A DNA stretch of 58,788 nt from JBDTNL01 sp039933785 (GCA_039933785.1 JBDTNL010000018.1:1-58788); one strand, 5' to 3'; positions 32,713 to 41,664 are shown, numbered from the stretch's first letter. Notes: a model not told the origin generated them from the sequence alone. A program made the numbers and translations.

Positions 32713-33369
32713 CTAGGATGAGTGACTCCGCTCGGCCGAAACCGCGCGTTCGAAGTCCGCTACGATGCTCTGCACACGCTCCCGCTGGCGATCTCGCACC
32801 TGGCGCTTTTCCAGGATGATCGACGCCAGCGCTCTCGCGGCGCGGTCCGCATCGTCGTTGATAATAACATATCGATAGCGCTCATAACGTCTGATTTCCC
32901 AAAGAGATACAGCGAGCCGGCCGGCGATCTCCGCGGCGCCGTCCAGGGCTCTGCCGCGCAACCGAGAGCCCAGATCTTGATAGCTGGGAGGCATCAGGAA
33001 GATGCTGTGCGCCGCGGGGTGTCGGGCGGCGACTCGTTCGGCTCCCTGGACGTCGATGTCGAGCAGAACGTCGATCCCCGCCTCGAGCCGGGGAAACACT
33101 TCGGCGTTGGAGGTGCCGTAGGAGTTCTCGTGCACCTTGGCCCACTCGAGGAACTCGTCCTTCTCCACCATGCTGGCGAATCGGGCGGGGTCGACGAAGT
33201 GGTACTCGCGGCCGTCCGTCTCGCCATTGCGGGGCCGGCGGGTGGTGTGGCTCACGGAGAAGGCCAGGCCCCCGGGCAGTGCCATCGGCCCGGAGAACAA
33301 GCGTTGAATGAGAGTGGTCTTGCCAGCTCCCGAAGGTGCCGACAAGATAAAGAGTTCACCGCGATTCAT
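32713..33369 (-). CDS. gmk: Guanylate kinase
   Basis: A 218-residue enzyme converting GMP to GDP with ATP. The P-loop is SAPSGAGKTTL (K17). The GMP-binding segment is SVSHTTRRPRNGETDGREYHF, and VLLDIDVQGAERV is the catalytic core strand. Start ATG 33369 gives the normal family N-terminus; the frame is open to 33456 but the extra residues belong to the upstream DUF374 gene region. No strong ribosome binding site is seen, consistent with coupling to the gene ending at 33383. Confidence 0.96.
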   Translation of the reverse strand: MNRGELFILSAPSGAGKTTLIQRLFSGPMALPGGLAFSVSHTTRRPRNGETDGREYHFVDPARFASMVEKDEFLEWAKVHENSYGTSNAEVFPRLEAGIDVLLDIDVQGAERVAARHPAAHSIFLMPPSYQDLGSRLRGRALDGAAEIAGRLAVSLWEIRRYERYRYVIINDDADRAARALASIILEKRQVRDRQRERVQSIVADFERAVSAERSHSS

Positions 33370-33382
33370 GCGTGACGGAATG

Positions 33383-34102
33383 TTATCGCACCCCGGTTGA
33401 CTCGGTTGCTGCGGCGCCGGCTGCGGCAGTCTCGGCAGCCGCCTCGGCAGCATCAATGCGACTTTCGAGCTCCCCTGCCAACGCCCCTAGACCGGCTCCT
33501 TTGGGAACCTCCAAGGGCTCGCCGAACGCAACCCAGACGCGCGCGAAGGGCTTGGGAACGAGCATGCGATCCCAGCTGCGCAGCCGCCAGGCGCTGCGAG
33601 CGGCCACCGCTACGGGGACCACGGGCCACCGCAGGATCTGGGCGACGATCAGGACACCGGGCTGGACCCTGCCTGCCGGACCGCGCGGACCGTCCGGCGT
33701 GAACGCCAGGTCATGACCCTTGCGGGCCAAACGCAGGAGGCCCAGCATGCCTGCCCCGCCCGCGCGCGAGGTCGAACCGCGGCTGGTGGCGACCCCGAGG
33801 TGACGCGCAGTTCGAGCCGCGATCTCGCCGTCCCTGCTCCAACTTACTAGGCTGGCGAGGCCGCGGCCCCTGTATGTGCGCAACATGCCGATCAAGTGCC
33901 GGTGCCAGACCGCCAGAACGAAGGGCGAGCGGGCGGCTTCCCACGAGCGCACCTGCGATTCGTCGACGAACCGAATGCGCCAGGTGGCGGAGAGCAAGCG
34001 CAGGATCCAGGCCGCCCACCACGCCATGAATCGCAAAGACGCTGGCGGTGACCTCGGTCCCGCCGCGATCGCCGGCCCGGGCGCGGGCGTGGTGACGGGC
34101 AA
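33383..34102 (-). CDS. DUF374 lysophospholipid acyltransferase-like protein (copy 1)
   Basis: About 239 residues. The DUF374/LPLAT-like core includes FVLAVWHRHLIGMLR (the HxxxxD-type region in altered form), FTPDGPRGPAGRVQPGVLIVAQ and VPVAVAARSAWRLRSWDRMLVPKPF. The DGPRGP motif identifies DUF374, which is associated with outer-membrane lipid synthesis. A hydrophobic N-terminal helix (MAWWAAWILRLLSATW) suggests membrane association, and the C-terminal 25 residues are an Ala-rich tail. TTG 34102 is supported by GGAG seven bases upstream; ATG 34027 is the alternative. It is a diverged relative of the gene at 34972. Confidence 0.82.
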   Translation of the reverse strand: MPVTTPAPGPAIAAGPRSPPASLRFMAWWAAWILRLLSATWRIRFVDESQVRSWEAARSPFVLAVWHRHLIGMLRTYRGRGLASLVSWSRDGEIAARTARHLGVATSRGSTSRAGGAGMLGLLRLARKGHDLAFTPDGPRGPAGRVQPGVLIVAQILRWPVVPVAVAARSAWRLRSWDRMLVPKPFARVWVAFGEPLEVPKGAGLGALAGELESRIDAAEAAAETAAAGAAATESTGVR

Positions 34103-34105
34103 TGG

Positions 34106-34984
34106 CTACTCCAGGTTCTGCACTTGTTCGCGCAGCTGCTCGCATAGCACCTTGGCGTCGAGCAGAACCCGCGTCATCTCGGCGTCGCGGCACTTCGAGC
34201 CCAGCGTGTTGAGCTCGCGGAAAATCTCCTGGGCGAGAAAATCCATCCGCTTTCCCACCGCGCCTTCGGAGCGCAGGAGCTCGTCGAAGTGTTCGAGATG
34301 AAGACGAAGGCGGTCGAGCTCCTCGGCGACATCGCTGCGGTCGGCGAGCAACGCTGCCTCCTGCGCCAAGCGCCCTTCGTCGAGATTGCGGTCGCCCAGA
34401 AGATCCTGCATGCGCGAGCGTAGATCGGCGAGCAGCCGGGCCGACACTCCCGCGCGGCCCTCGGCGAGCTGCGCCTGGATGACGAACAAGCCGCGCACGC
34501 GCTCGGCCAAGACCTCGCCGAGTTTGTTGCCTTCCAGATCCCGCGCGGCGTTGAACTGGGTGAGGGCTTGGCGCGCGAGGGCGAGAAGCAATTCCGCGTC
34601 CTCGGGCTGCCAAGCGCTCGCGGCGCCGCGCACGCGGACGAGCTCCGGGACTCGCAACAGATCGCCGAAGGTCGGTCCGGCGCTCACCAAGCCGGCCTCT
34701 AACAGCTCCTGCGCGGCACGATGGAGGGCTGCGATCGCCGGCTGGTGGAGCTCCACTTCCGCTTCGGGAACGCTCGCCGGCTGCACCTCGAGGTTCATCT
34801 CGACACGGCCGCGCTGGACGTTTGCCGAGACCAGATCGCGGAGCGCGATCTCACTCCCCCGTTGCTCTTCGCGCAGCCGCAACGCGAGATCGAGGAAGCG
34901 GTGATTCACCCCGCGGACCACGACCGACATTCGGAAGCTCGGATTGGATGCCTGCGCTTGTCCGTATCCCGTCATGCTGCGCAT
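34106..34984 (-). CDS. yicC: YicC family endoribonuclease
   Basis: 292 residues, the family norm. It opens with the characteristic RSMTGYGQAQ, followed by VVVRGVNHRFLDLALRLRE and the C-terminal GKRMDFLAQEIFRELNTLGSK with the closing EQLREQVQNLE. In E. coli YicC is linked to small-RNA turnover. yicC upstream of gmk and rpoZ is a widespread arrangement; here one DUF374 gene is inserted between yicC and gmk and another precedes yicC. Its start overlaps the upstream DUF374 gene by 13 bases. Confidence 0.94.
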   Translation of the reverse strand: MRSMTGYGQAQASNPSFRMSVVVRGVNHRFLDLALRLREEQRGSEIALRDLVSANVQRGRVEMNLEVQPASVPEAEVELHQPAIAALHRAAQELLEAGLVSAGPTFGDLLRVPELVRVRGAASAWQPEDAELLLALARQALTQFNAARDLEGNKLGEVLAERVRGLFVIQAQLAEGRAGVSARLLADLRSRMQDLLGDRNLDEGRLAQEAALLADRSDVAEELDRLRLHLEHFDELLRSEGAVGKRMDFLAQEIFRELNTLGSKCRDAEMTRVLLDAKVLCEQLREQVQNLE

Positions 34985-35742
34985 TGCGACTCCTCCACTC
35001 CCGCCGCGGCGCGAGCCGCGGCTTCGACCTCATTCAAGCGCCGAGCCAGGTCCAGCGCGACGGCGGCAAAGTCGTCTCGCCGCTCGACCGTGAACGAGGG
35101 GCCGATGACGAAATGGGCGACACCCAACGGGATCGGCACCACCATTCTGTCCCAGCTTGCGAGGCGCCAGCATCGGCGAACCGACCAGGCGATGGGAACG
35201 ATCGGGCACCCGACCGCCGAGGCCACCGCCAGCACTCCGGGCTTGACCTCCCCCGCGGGACCGCGCGGTCCGTCCGGAGCGACCGCGATGTCCCAGCCGC
35301 CACGGCCCAAGCGAACCAGCTCGTGCAGCGCCGCCAGTCCGCCGCGCGAATTCGAGCCGCGGACCGAACGGATGCCGAAGTGCGAGAGCACGGCGGTCAG
35401 CCACTCTCCCGCATCGCTCTGACTGGCCATGACGGCGACGCGTTGGCCGCGATACACGTAGGGCATCAGCAGGAGACCGTGGTGCCAGAAGGCGAGGACG
35501 AAGGGCCGCTCCGCCGCCTCGAAACCGCGCAGCTCGTCGTCGCCGTGAAAGCGCAGGCGCAGTCCGGCGCGAATGCCGCGGATCAGGAACATGCCGATCC
35601 AGCCCGCCATGCTCCAGCCCAAGCGCCGCAAGGGCGAGGTCGAACGGACGCGGCGCGGCTTGAAAGCCCGTACCGGGCGAGCGGCCTCGGTAGTCCCGCC
35701 GGGAGTGATTGGCGGGTCGAGCGAGGGGTCGCCCGCGCTCAC
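34972..35742 (-). CDS. DUF374 lysophospholipid acyltransferase-like protein (copy 2)
   Basis: 256 residues. A Pro/Arg-rich N-terminus and a hydrophobic helix (GWSMAGWIGMFLIRGIRAGL) lead into FVLAFWHHGLLLMPYVYRGQ, VRGSNSRGGLAALHELV and AVAPDGPRGPAGEVKPGVLAVAS, the DUF374 hallmarks. The same DGPRGPAG and SWDRMxVP blocks occur in the copy at 33383, so the two are paralogues. GTG 35742 overlaps the stop of the ABC exporter gene (GTGA). Position right after an MsbA-like exporter and lpxB points to a role in lipid A or LPS core acylation; this is inferred from context. Confidence 0.85.
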   Translation of the reverse strand: MSAGDPSLDPPITPGGTTEAARPVRAFKPRRVRSTSPLRRLGWSMAGWIGMFLIRGIRAGLRLRFHGDDELRGFEAAERPFVLAFWHHGLLLMPYVYRGQRVAVMASQSDAGEWLTAVLSHFGIRSVRGSNSRGGLAALHELVRLGRGGWDIAVAPDGPRGPAGEVKPGVLAVASAVGCPIVPIAWSVRRCWRLASWDRMVVPIPLGVAHFVIGPSFTVERRDDFAAVALDLARRLNEVEAAARAAAGVEESQCAA

Positions 35743-37640
35743 CCGTCGTCCTCGGCCGGACGCAAATCGTTGTCGCGGAATTGCAGGTCGTACAGCCGGC
35801 GGTAGAGCCCGCCGCCCGCGATGAGCTCGTCGTGCGTTCCCTGCTCGACGACCTTACCGCGCTCGAGCACCACGATGCGGTCGGCGCGCATGACCGTGGC
35901 CAAGCGATGCGCGATCACCAGCGTGGTGCGCTCCTGCATCAAATTGAGTAGGGCCTTCTGCACCAGGGATTCGGATTCGGTGTCGAGGTTCGAGGTCGCC
36001 TCGTCGAGAATCAGGATCGGAGCATTCTTGAGCAGGGCGCGGGCGATAGCGAGCCGTTGACGCTGGCCGCCGGAAAGGCGGAGGCCGCTCTCCCCGATGG
36101 GGGTGTCATAGCCTTGGGGCAGCTGCTGAATGAATTCGTCGGCGTAGGCCGCGACTGCCGCCTGGCGAACGCGTTCTAGCGGCAGATCGCTTCGCCCGTA
36201 CGCGATGTTGTTGCGCACGGTGTCGGCGAACAGGACGGTCTCCTGCGTGACCAGTCCGATCAGGCCGCGCAAGTCGGCGAGGCGGATTTCACGGAGGTCC
36301 TGTCCGTCGATGGTCAAGCGCCCGGACGTAGGGTCGAAGAATCGCGGCAACAGATTCACGATCGTGGTCTTGCCCGCTCCCGACGGACCGACCAGCGCGA
36401 CCATCTCGCCGCAGCGGAGCTCGAGGTCGAGGTCCTGGAGCACGGGCTCGCGTTCGTAGGCGAAGGTGACCTTCTCGTAGCGGATCCCCTGCTGGAGCGT
36501 GCGCAGCGGCCGGGCGGCCGGTGCCTCGCGGATCTCTTCGGGTTCGTCGAAGAGCTCCTTCACTCGTTGGGTCGCGGCCAGCGATTGCTGCAAGACGGCG
36601 TTGATCTTGTTCAATCGGCGCACCGGGTTGTACATGCCTCCGATGAGCGCCAGGAAATAGAACACCTGCACCGGAGAGAGCGACCCGGCGCGGATGGCGC
36701 GGCCGGCATAGACCAGGAGGGCGCAGGCTCCGGCGACGCCCAACACCTCGACCACGGGCGACGAGATACTCGCCAGGAGCTGGGCGCGGAGACTCACGCG
36801 CAAGTGCCGACGCGTCGCCTCGCGGAAGCGCAGACCCTCGAAGGGCTCCATGCCGAAGGCCTTGACCACTCGATGTCCGCGCACCGCTTCGGTGACCAAC
36901 GTCGAGACCTCGGCCAGCCGCTGCTGGCTGCGCCGTCCCGTGCGGCGGAGGCTGTGACCGAAGCGGATGATCGGGAAGAGCAGCAGAGGAGCTGCCACTA
37001 GACAGAGCAACGCGAGCCGCAAATTGGTCGAAAACAGCATGGCGGCGAGCGCCAGGATCATGGTGCTCTGTTGAAACAAATCGAGCAGCCCGGTCGAGAC
37101 AGCGTTCTGCATCATCGAGACGTCGTTGACCACGCGGCTGACCAACTCACCGGAGGGATGCGCGCTATGGAAACGGCTCGACTGGCGTAACAGCTTGTCG
37201 AAAAGCTCGTTGCGGATGTCGTTCGTGGCGCCCAGGCCGATGCGCTGGAACGAGTACGCGCTGGCCCCATCGGTCACGGCACGCAGGGTGAAAAGGATCA
37301 GCAACAACACGGGCAGGAACACCGCGGTGCCCTGTTCGTTGACTGCGAAGTGGTGCTTGAGGCGTGCGTAGGCGCCCTCGACGGCTGCCTGGAGGCCGCG
37401 CTGAAGATTCGCCGGCTTCGGAGCTGCGTCCGGGGCCACGGGCTCATTCGACGGTTGCACGAGTCCACTGCTCAGGCCGGCGATCGCTTTCTGGTCGAGA
37501 TGCAAGACCTCACCGAGGAGCGGACGAAGCAAACCGAAGAACATGGAAGTAAGGCCGGCGTAGAGCGCCAAAAGCACGAGCGCCGCGACCCACCAAGCGA
37601 CGTAGCGGCGGAAGTAGCGCCAGAGAAAGGGCGCGAGCAC
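35739..37640 (-). CDS. MsbA-like ABC exporter (fused TM and ATPase)
   Basis: A 633-residue half-transporter working as a homodimer in the inner membrane. Residues 1-370 hold six membrane helices. An unusually long outer loop follows helix 1 (about 45-105, Pro/Ala-rich). The ATPase domain has Walker A GPSGAGKTT (K424), Q-loop VTQETVLFADTV, signature LSGGQRQRLAIARAL, Walker B ILILDEATSNLD and switch His in VIAHRLAT. With lpxB immediately upstream it most likely flips lipid A core to the outer leaflet, as MsbA does. GTG 37640 overlaps the lpxB stop by one base. Confidence 0.9.
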   Translation of the reverse strand: MLAPFLWRYFRRYVAWWVAALVLLALYAGLTSMFFGLLRPLLGEVLHLDQKAIAGLSSGLVQPSNEPVAPDAAPKPANLQRGLQAAVEGAYARLKHHFAVNEQGTAVFLPVLLLILFTLRAVTDGASAYSFQRIGLGATNDIRNELFDKLLRQSSRFHSAHPSGELVSRVVNDVSMMQNAVSTGLLDLFQQSTMILALAAMLFSTNLRLALLCLVAAPLLLFPIIRFGHSLRRTGRRSQQRLAEVSTLVTEAVRGHRVVKAFGMEPFEGLRFREATRRHLRVSLRAQLLASISSPVVEVLGVAGACALLVYAGRAIRAGSLSPVQVFYFLALIGGMYNPVRRLNKINAVLQQSLAATQRVKELFDEPEEIREAPAARPLRTLQQGIRYEKVTFAYEREPVLQDLDLELRCGEMVALVGPSGAGKTTIVNLLPRFFDPTSGRLTIDGQDLREIRLADLRGLIGLVTQETVLFADTVRNNIAYGRSDLPLERVRQAAVAAYADEFIQQLPQGYDTPIGESGLRLSGGQRQRLAIARALLKNAPILILDEATSNLDTESESLVQKALLNLMQERTTLVIAHRLATVMRADRIVVLERGKVVEQGTHDELIAGGGLYRRLYDLQFRDNDLRPAEDDG

Positions 37641-38785
37641 TAGGCCGCCCTGCCGTTGCGAAGAAGCACTCCGGCGACCTGCTCGGCGGCCCGCCGACTG
37701 GCTCCCGAGGCGCCGAGCCGGGGCCGCAGCTCAGCCAAGCCGGTGCGCATGACAGCGATCCGCGCGGGGTCGCGCAGCAAGCCCTCGGCCGCCGCGGCCA
37801 GGCCCTCGGCATTGGCGCCTTCCTGGAGCAACTCTGGAACCACGCCGCGTCCAAGAACGAGATTCACCAAGCTGAAGTGCGGCAGGCGCACCAGCCACTT
37901 GGCCATTCGATAGGTCAGCGGGTTGAGCCTGTACGCGACGATCAACGGCGTGCCCAACAGGCCGACTTCGAGGGTCGCGGTGCCCGAGGCGCAAAGCACC
38001 AGGTGGGAGTTGGCGATCTCTTCGAAGCGTCGCTCGCGGATTCGGCGCACTTCGACCCCCGCTGTTGCCAATGCATTCTCGACCTGTTCGTCGGCGATCG
38101 TGGGTGCCTGGACGAGAGTGAAGATTGCCGGTAGGCGATCGACGAGCAAGCGAGCAGCGCCCAGCATCGAAGGCAGCAGAGCCTCGACTTCGCTGCGCCT
38201 CGAGCCAGGAAGCAGAGTGATTCGAAAGGGTTCGCCGCCGGCCGGCGCACCGCGATCCCAGGCTTGCGGAAGAACCGGCACCTCGTCGACCAAGGGATGC
38301 CCTACGTGCTCGACCGCCACGTCGTGGCCCCGATAGAAGTCGACCTCGAAGGGAAAGACCACCAACATGAGATCGACCACGCGGGCGATGGCCTTCACTC
38401 GACCGCGTCGCCACGCCCAGACCTGCGGACTTATGTAATAGATGACCTTGATGCCGCGCGCCTTGAGCTGCTTGGCGAGTCGAAGATTGAACTCCGGGGA
38501 GTCGATGAGGATCGCCGTCGCGGGCTTCCGCCGTTCGCACTCGGCGAGGAGTTGGCGAAAGATTTGTTTCGCCCGCGGCAGGATCCTCAACGCTTCGGTC
38601 AGACCGACCACCGCGATCTCGCGGCTGTCGGCGACGGCATCGAGACCGGCCGCGCGCAACTCGGCTCCGCCCATGCCGAAGGCCTCGAGGTCGGGGACCA
38701 GAGACTTGAGCTCGCTAAGCAGCCGGGCGCCGTGCAGGTCTCCCGAGGCCTCTCCGGCGACCAGGAGAAGATCATGGGCGCCCAT
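37640..38785 (-). CDS. lpxB: Lipid-A-disaccharide synthase
   Basis: A 381-residue peripheral-membrane GT-B glycosyltransferase joining lipid X and UDP-diacylglucosamine. Diagnostic motifs are VAGEASGDLHGARLL at the N-terminus, LIDSPEFNLRLA, YYISPQVWAWRRGRVK, FPFEVDFY, HVGHPLVDE, LLPGSRRSEV and the C-terminal SGTATLEVGLLGTPLIVAYR. Its presence shows the organism makes lipid A. It is followed directly by the MsbA-like exporter gene and preceded after 9 bases by a small membrane protein gene. Confidence 0.96.
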   Translation of the reverse strand: MGAHDLLLVAGEASGDLHGARLLSELKSLVPDLEAFGMGGAELRAAGLDAVADSREIAVVGLTEALRILPRAKQIFRQLLAECERRKPATAILIDSPEFNLRLAKQLKARGIKVIYYISPQVWAWRRGRVKAIARVVDLMLVVFPFEVDFYRGHDVAVEHVGHPLVDEVPVLPQAWDRGAPAGGEPFRITLLPGSRRSEVEALLPSMLGAARLLVDRLPAIFTLVQAPTIADEQVENALATAGVEVRRIRERRFEEIANSHLVLCASGTATLEVGLLGTPLIVAYRLNPLTYRMAKWLVRLPHFSLVNLVLGRGVVPELLQEGANAEGLAAAAEGLLRDPARIAVMRTGLAELRPRLGASGASRRAAEQVAGVLLRNGRAA

Positions 38786-38794
38786 CTGCGCAGC

Positions 38795-38989
38795 TCAGGG
38801 AATGGGCGATGGCGGACCGGATGGGAAGGGGTACATCAACCAGGCGGCGATCAATCCACCGCCCACCAGGCCGATGTAGACCTGGAGAAACATCTTGATC
38901 CGGTCCCGCATTTGCCGCCGCCAGAGCAGGGCGAAGAACGCCCCGACGATTGTCGCGTACAGGTTCATCAATAGAAAGTGATTGGGCAC
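38795..38989 (-). CDS. Small two-helix membrane protein, unknown function
   Basis: 64 residues with two hydrophobic segments (LLMNLYATIVGAFFALLW; MFLQVYIGLVGGGLIAAWLM) separated by a basic RRQMRDRIK loop, and a Pro-rich tail. The basic loop predicts cytoplasmic orientation. No family is recognised. It is kept as a gene because it fits exactly between the DUF6677-like gene (3 bases) and lpxB (9 bases), with hydrophobic patterning unlike an out-of-frame shadow. Confidence 0.65.
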   Translation of the reverse strand: MPNHFLLMNLYATIVGAFFALLWRRQMRDRIKMFLQVYIGLVGGGLIAAWLMYPFPSGPPSPIP

Positions 38990-38992
38990 GAG

Positions 38993-39403
38993 TCAGTCCT
39001 TCTTCCCGGTGGCGATGTCCCAGGCGTCGAGCATCAACAGGAGATTCATCAAGCCGGCGGTGAGCAGGAAGGCCGTGCCGTACTCATAGCCGGGTGCGGT
39101 GGGCGTGCCGGTGTAGTCGCGCACGAAACGCAGGACGAAGTACGGAATACCCATGCCCATGCTGCCGAGCGTCGCCAGAAAGGTCAGAGGTTGGCCGCTC
39201 TCGGGGCGGAACAGATTGCCCTGTAGCCAAACCCCGGTGACCAGGGATGCCGCCACGATGAGCAGGAAAGCGACCGCTCGCAGGCGCTTGCCGAGGTAGA
39301 AGTGTCCAAGTCCCGGGAATAGTAAAGCGAGCACGCAGGCGAGCTGAGGATTGCCCACCGCCTCGCCGCTTGCGGCCGGGGCTGTATTGCTGACGTCGGT
39401 CAA
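38993..39403 (-). CDS. Membrane protein, DUF6677-like
   Basis: 136 residues with four predicted membrane segments. The opening CVLALLFPGLGHFYLGKRLRAVAF is the PGLGHxYxGK motif of TM2-like/DUF6677 proteins, often seen in Acidobacteriota. There is a short polar N-terminus and a polar C-terminus ending GKKD. The function is unknown. It precedes the 64-residue membrane protein and lpxB on the same strand and probably belongs to the same transcript. Confidence 0.72.
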   Translation of the reverse strand: MTDVSNTAPAASGEAVGNPQLACVLALLFPGLGHFYLGKRLRAVAFLLIVAASLVTGVWLQGNLFRPESGQPLTFLATLGSMGMGIPYFVLRFVRDYTGTPTAPGYEYGTAFLLTAGLMNLLLMLDAWDIATGKKD

Positions 39404-39464
39404 GATTCGGTTCTCCTCACTGCGGGGCGAGAGGCGCGAGTGGCGGGAGTGGTGGACACTCCGC

Positions 39465-39761
39465 TCAATCGTCGTTCAGAAGCTCCTTGAGCTCCTTGCC
39501 GGGCTTGAAGTAGGGAATGCGCTTGGGCGGCACGTCGACCTTGTCGCCAGTCTTGGGGTTGCGGCCAGTGCGGGAGCCCCGACGCCGGATGCGGAAGCTG
39601 CCGAAGCCGCGCAGCTCGATCTTCTCGCCGGTCTTGAGCGAGTCGACGATGCTGTCGAACACCGTGTTGACGATGATCTCCGCGTGCTTCTTGGTGAGCT
39701 GCGTAGTCTTGGCGACTTCTTCGACCAGCTCTGCCTTGGTCATCCCGTCCTTGATCGACAC
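39465..39761 (-). CDS. HU/IHF-family DNA-binding protein
   Basis: 98 residues, the HU/IHF fold. MTKAELVEEVAKTTQLTKKHAEIIVN forms the helical base, ELRGFGSFRIRRRGSRTGRNPKTGD the beta arm with the NPxTGD tip, and VDVPPKRIPYFKPGKELKELL the closing helix. The arm VPPKRIPYFKPG is closer to IHF than to HU. Position directly downstream of rpsA copies the E. coli rpsA-ihfB order. GTG 39761 has GGGGGAGG five bases upstream; ATG 39743 is the alternative. A long perfect hairpin lies between it and rpsA. Confidence 0.93.
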   Translation of the reverse strand: MSIKDGMTKAELVEEVAKTTQLTKKHAEIIVNTVFDSIVDSLKTGEKIELRGFGSFRIRRRGSRTGRNPKTGDKVDVPPKRIPYFKPGKELKELLNDD

Positions 39762-39795
39762 TGATGCCTCCCCCTCGAGCCGGTTGCGTCGCAGG

Positions 39796-39819
39796 CGGCC
39801 GGCGGTTGCCCGCCGGCCG
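39796..39819 (-). terminator. GC-rich hairpin between rpsA and the HU/IHF gene
   Basis: A perfect 10-bp stem (39796-39805 with 39810-39819, arms CGGCCGGCGG and CCGCCGGCCG) closes a four-base loop. It lies 15 bases after the rpsA stop. No T-run follows on the minus strand, so it may be a weak terminator, a processing site or an mRNA 3'-end stabiliser rather than a classical intrinsic terminator. Confidence 0.5.
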
Positions 39820-39833
39820 GTGGGATTTGAAGT

Positions 39834-41552
39834 CTATCCTTCGGTGGTGCTCTCTTCGACCGCGGCGGCGAGCTGAGCCGCCTTCTCGGCCGCGGCCTTC
39901 TCGTACTCCGCCTTTTCCTCAGCCGTGGGCTGGGGCACGCCGCGCAGGGAGAGGCCGACCTTCTTCTCCTCTTCCTCGATGCGCAGGATGCGGGCGCGGA
40001 CGAATTCGCCGACCGCGTAGTGCTCTTCGAGCCGGCCCGGCACCTCGATCTCGCTGACATGCGCGAGACCCTCGAGGCCCTCGTACACGTCGATGAAGAG
40101 ACCGAAGTCGGTGACGTTCACGACCCGTCCGTCGATGGTGTCGCCGACGTGGTGATTGGCGACGAAATTCTCCCATTCGTTGGGCAGGAATTCCTTGATC
40201 GACAGCGAAACGCGCTGGTTGTCGGCGTCGATGTTGGTGATCCGAGCATGGACCAGGTCACCCTTCTTGAGCACTTCGCTCGGGTGCTTGACCCGCTTGG
40301 TCCAGCTCATGTCCGAGACGTGCACCAGGCCGTCGATCTCTTCGGTGATCTCGACGAAGGCGCCGAACTCGGTCAAGTTGCGCACCTTGCCCTCGATGAC
40401 CGTGCCGATCGGATGGGTGTCGGTGAGCTCTTCCCACGGATTGCGCTCGGTCTGGCGGAGCGACAGGCTGATGCGCCGCTGCGGCATGTCGAGCTCGGAG
40501 ACGATCGCTTCGACCTCGTCGCCGACGTTGAGGATCTTGGAGGGGTTCACGACCTTCTTGGTCCACGACATCTCGCTGACGTGAATCAGGCCCTCGACCC
40601 CGGGCTCGATCTCGACGAAGGCGCCGTAGTCGACCAGGCTGACCACCTTGCCGTGCACGCGCGAGCCGACCGGATACTTCTTGTCGACCAGCAGCCAAGG
40701 ATCCTCGGTGCGCTGCTTGTAGCCCAGCGAGACGCGCTCGGTCTCGCGATCGAACTTGAGCACCGCCACCTCGACCTCGTCGCCGACCGAGAAGTGCTCG
40801 CTCGGATGATTGACGCGGCCCCAGGAAATGTCGGTGATGTGGAGCAGGCCGTCGATCCCGCCGAGGTCGATGAACACACCGTAGTCGGTGATGTTCTTGA
40901 CCACTCCCGGCAGCACGACGCCTTCACGCAGCTTGCCGAGGGTGTCGGCCTTCTTCTTCTCGTATTCCTTCTCGAGGACGGCCTTGCGCGACAGCACGAT
41001 GTTGTTGCGGCGGCGATCGAGGCTGATGACCTTGAACTCGAGCTCCTTGCCGCGGAGTGACTCGAGGTTCTTGACCGGCTTGATGTCGACCAGCGAGCCC
41101 GGCAGGAAAGCACGGACGCCTACATCGACCGTGAGACCGCCCTTGATGCGATCGATCACGCGGCCCTTGATGATCTTGCCTTCCTTGAACGAATTCTCGA
41201 CGTCGGTCCAAACGCGCATGCGCTCGGCCTTGGTCTTGGAGAGGAGCACATGCCCTTCGAGGTCCTCTGCTTTTTCCAGCAACACCTCGACTTCGTCGCC
41301 TTCCTTTACGGTCAACTTGCCGGAAAGGTCGCGGAACTCTTCGAGGGGAATCAGCCCTTCGGACTTGTATCCGACGTCGACGATCACCTCGTTATTGGTG
41401 ATGCCGATCACCCGGCCGCGGACGATTTCGCCCTCGGTGAGGTTCCGCATGCTGTCGTCGTACAGCGCGACCAGCTTCGCGTACTCCTCTGCGGTCACCT
41501 CCGCCTCATCGTCGGCCGGGCGGCCTCCGTGCTTCTCTGCAGTGAACTCCAT
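39834..41552 (-). CDS. rpsA: 30S ribosomal protein S1
   Basis: 572 residues with six S1 RNA-binding domains, the E. coli-like full set. Examples are GEIVRGRVIGITNNEVIVDVGYKSEG for the first, GVVKNITDYGVFIDLGGIDGLLHITD for the third, and GKVVSLVDYGAFVEIEPGVEGLIHVSEMSW for the fourth; the last ends before a Glu/Ala-rich tail. S1 binds mRNA leaders and helps 30S initiation. It is preceded by a strong promoter and a leader of about 105 bases and followed by an HU/IHF gene. Confidence 0.97.
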   Translation of the reverse strand: MEFTAEKHGGRPADDEAEVTAEEYAKLVALYDDSMRNLTEGEIVRGRVIGITNNEVIVDVGYKSEGLIPLEEFRDLSGKLTVKEGDEVEVLLEKAEDLEGHVLLSKTKAERMRVWTDVENSFKEGKIIKGRVIDRIKGGLTVDVGVRAFLPGSLVDIKPVKNLESLRGKELEFKVISLDRRRNNIVLSRKAVLEKEYEKKKADTLGKLREGVVLPGVVKNITDYGVFIDLGGIDGLLHITDISWGRVNHPSEHFSVGDEVEVAVLKFDRETERVSLGYKQRTEDPWLLVDKKYPVGSRVHGKVVSLVDYGAFVEIEPGVEGLIHVSEMSWTKKVVNPSKILNVGDEVEAIVSELDMPQRRISLSLRQTERNPWEELTDTHPIGTVIEGKVRNLTEFGAFVEITEEIDGLVHVSDMSWTKRVKHPSEVLKKGDLVHARITNIDADNQRVSLSIKEFLPNEWENFVANHHVGDTIDGRVVNVTDFGLFIDVYEGLEGLAHVSEIEVPGRLEEHYAVGEFVRARILRIEEEEKKVGLSLRGVPQPTAEEKAEYEKAAAEKAAQLAAAVEESTTEG

Positions 41553-41664
41553 AAAGCGTACTTCCTCCTTGATTTGGGATCAGGCCGATGCGGTGCACCG
41601 CCTGTCGTGGCCGCGCCTGGCGCAGCGCGAGTTCCGCTAAGTGATTGAGAACTCGGAACCTTGA

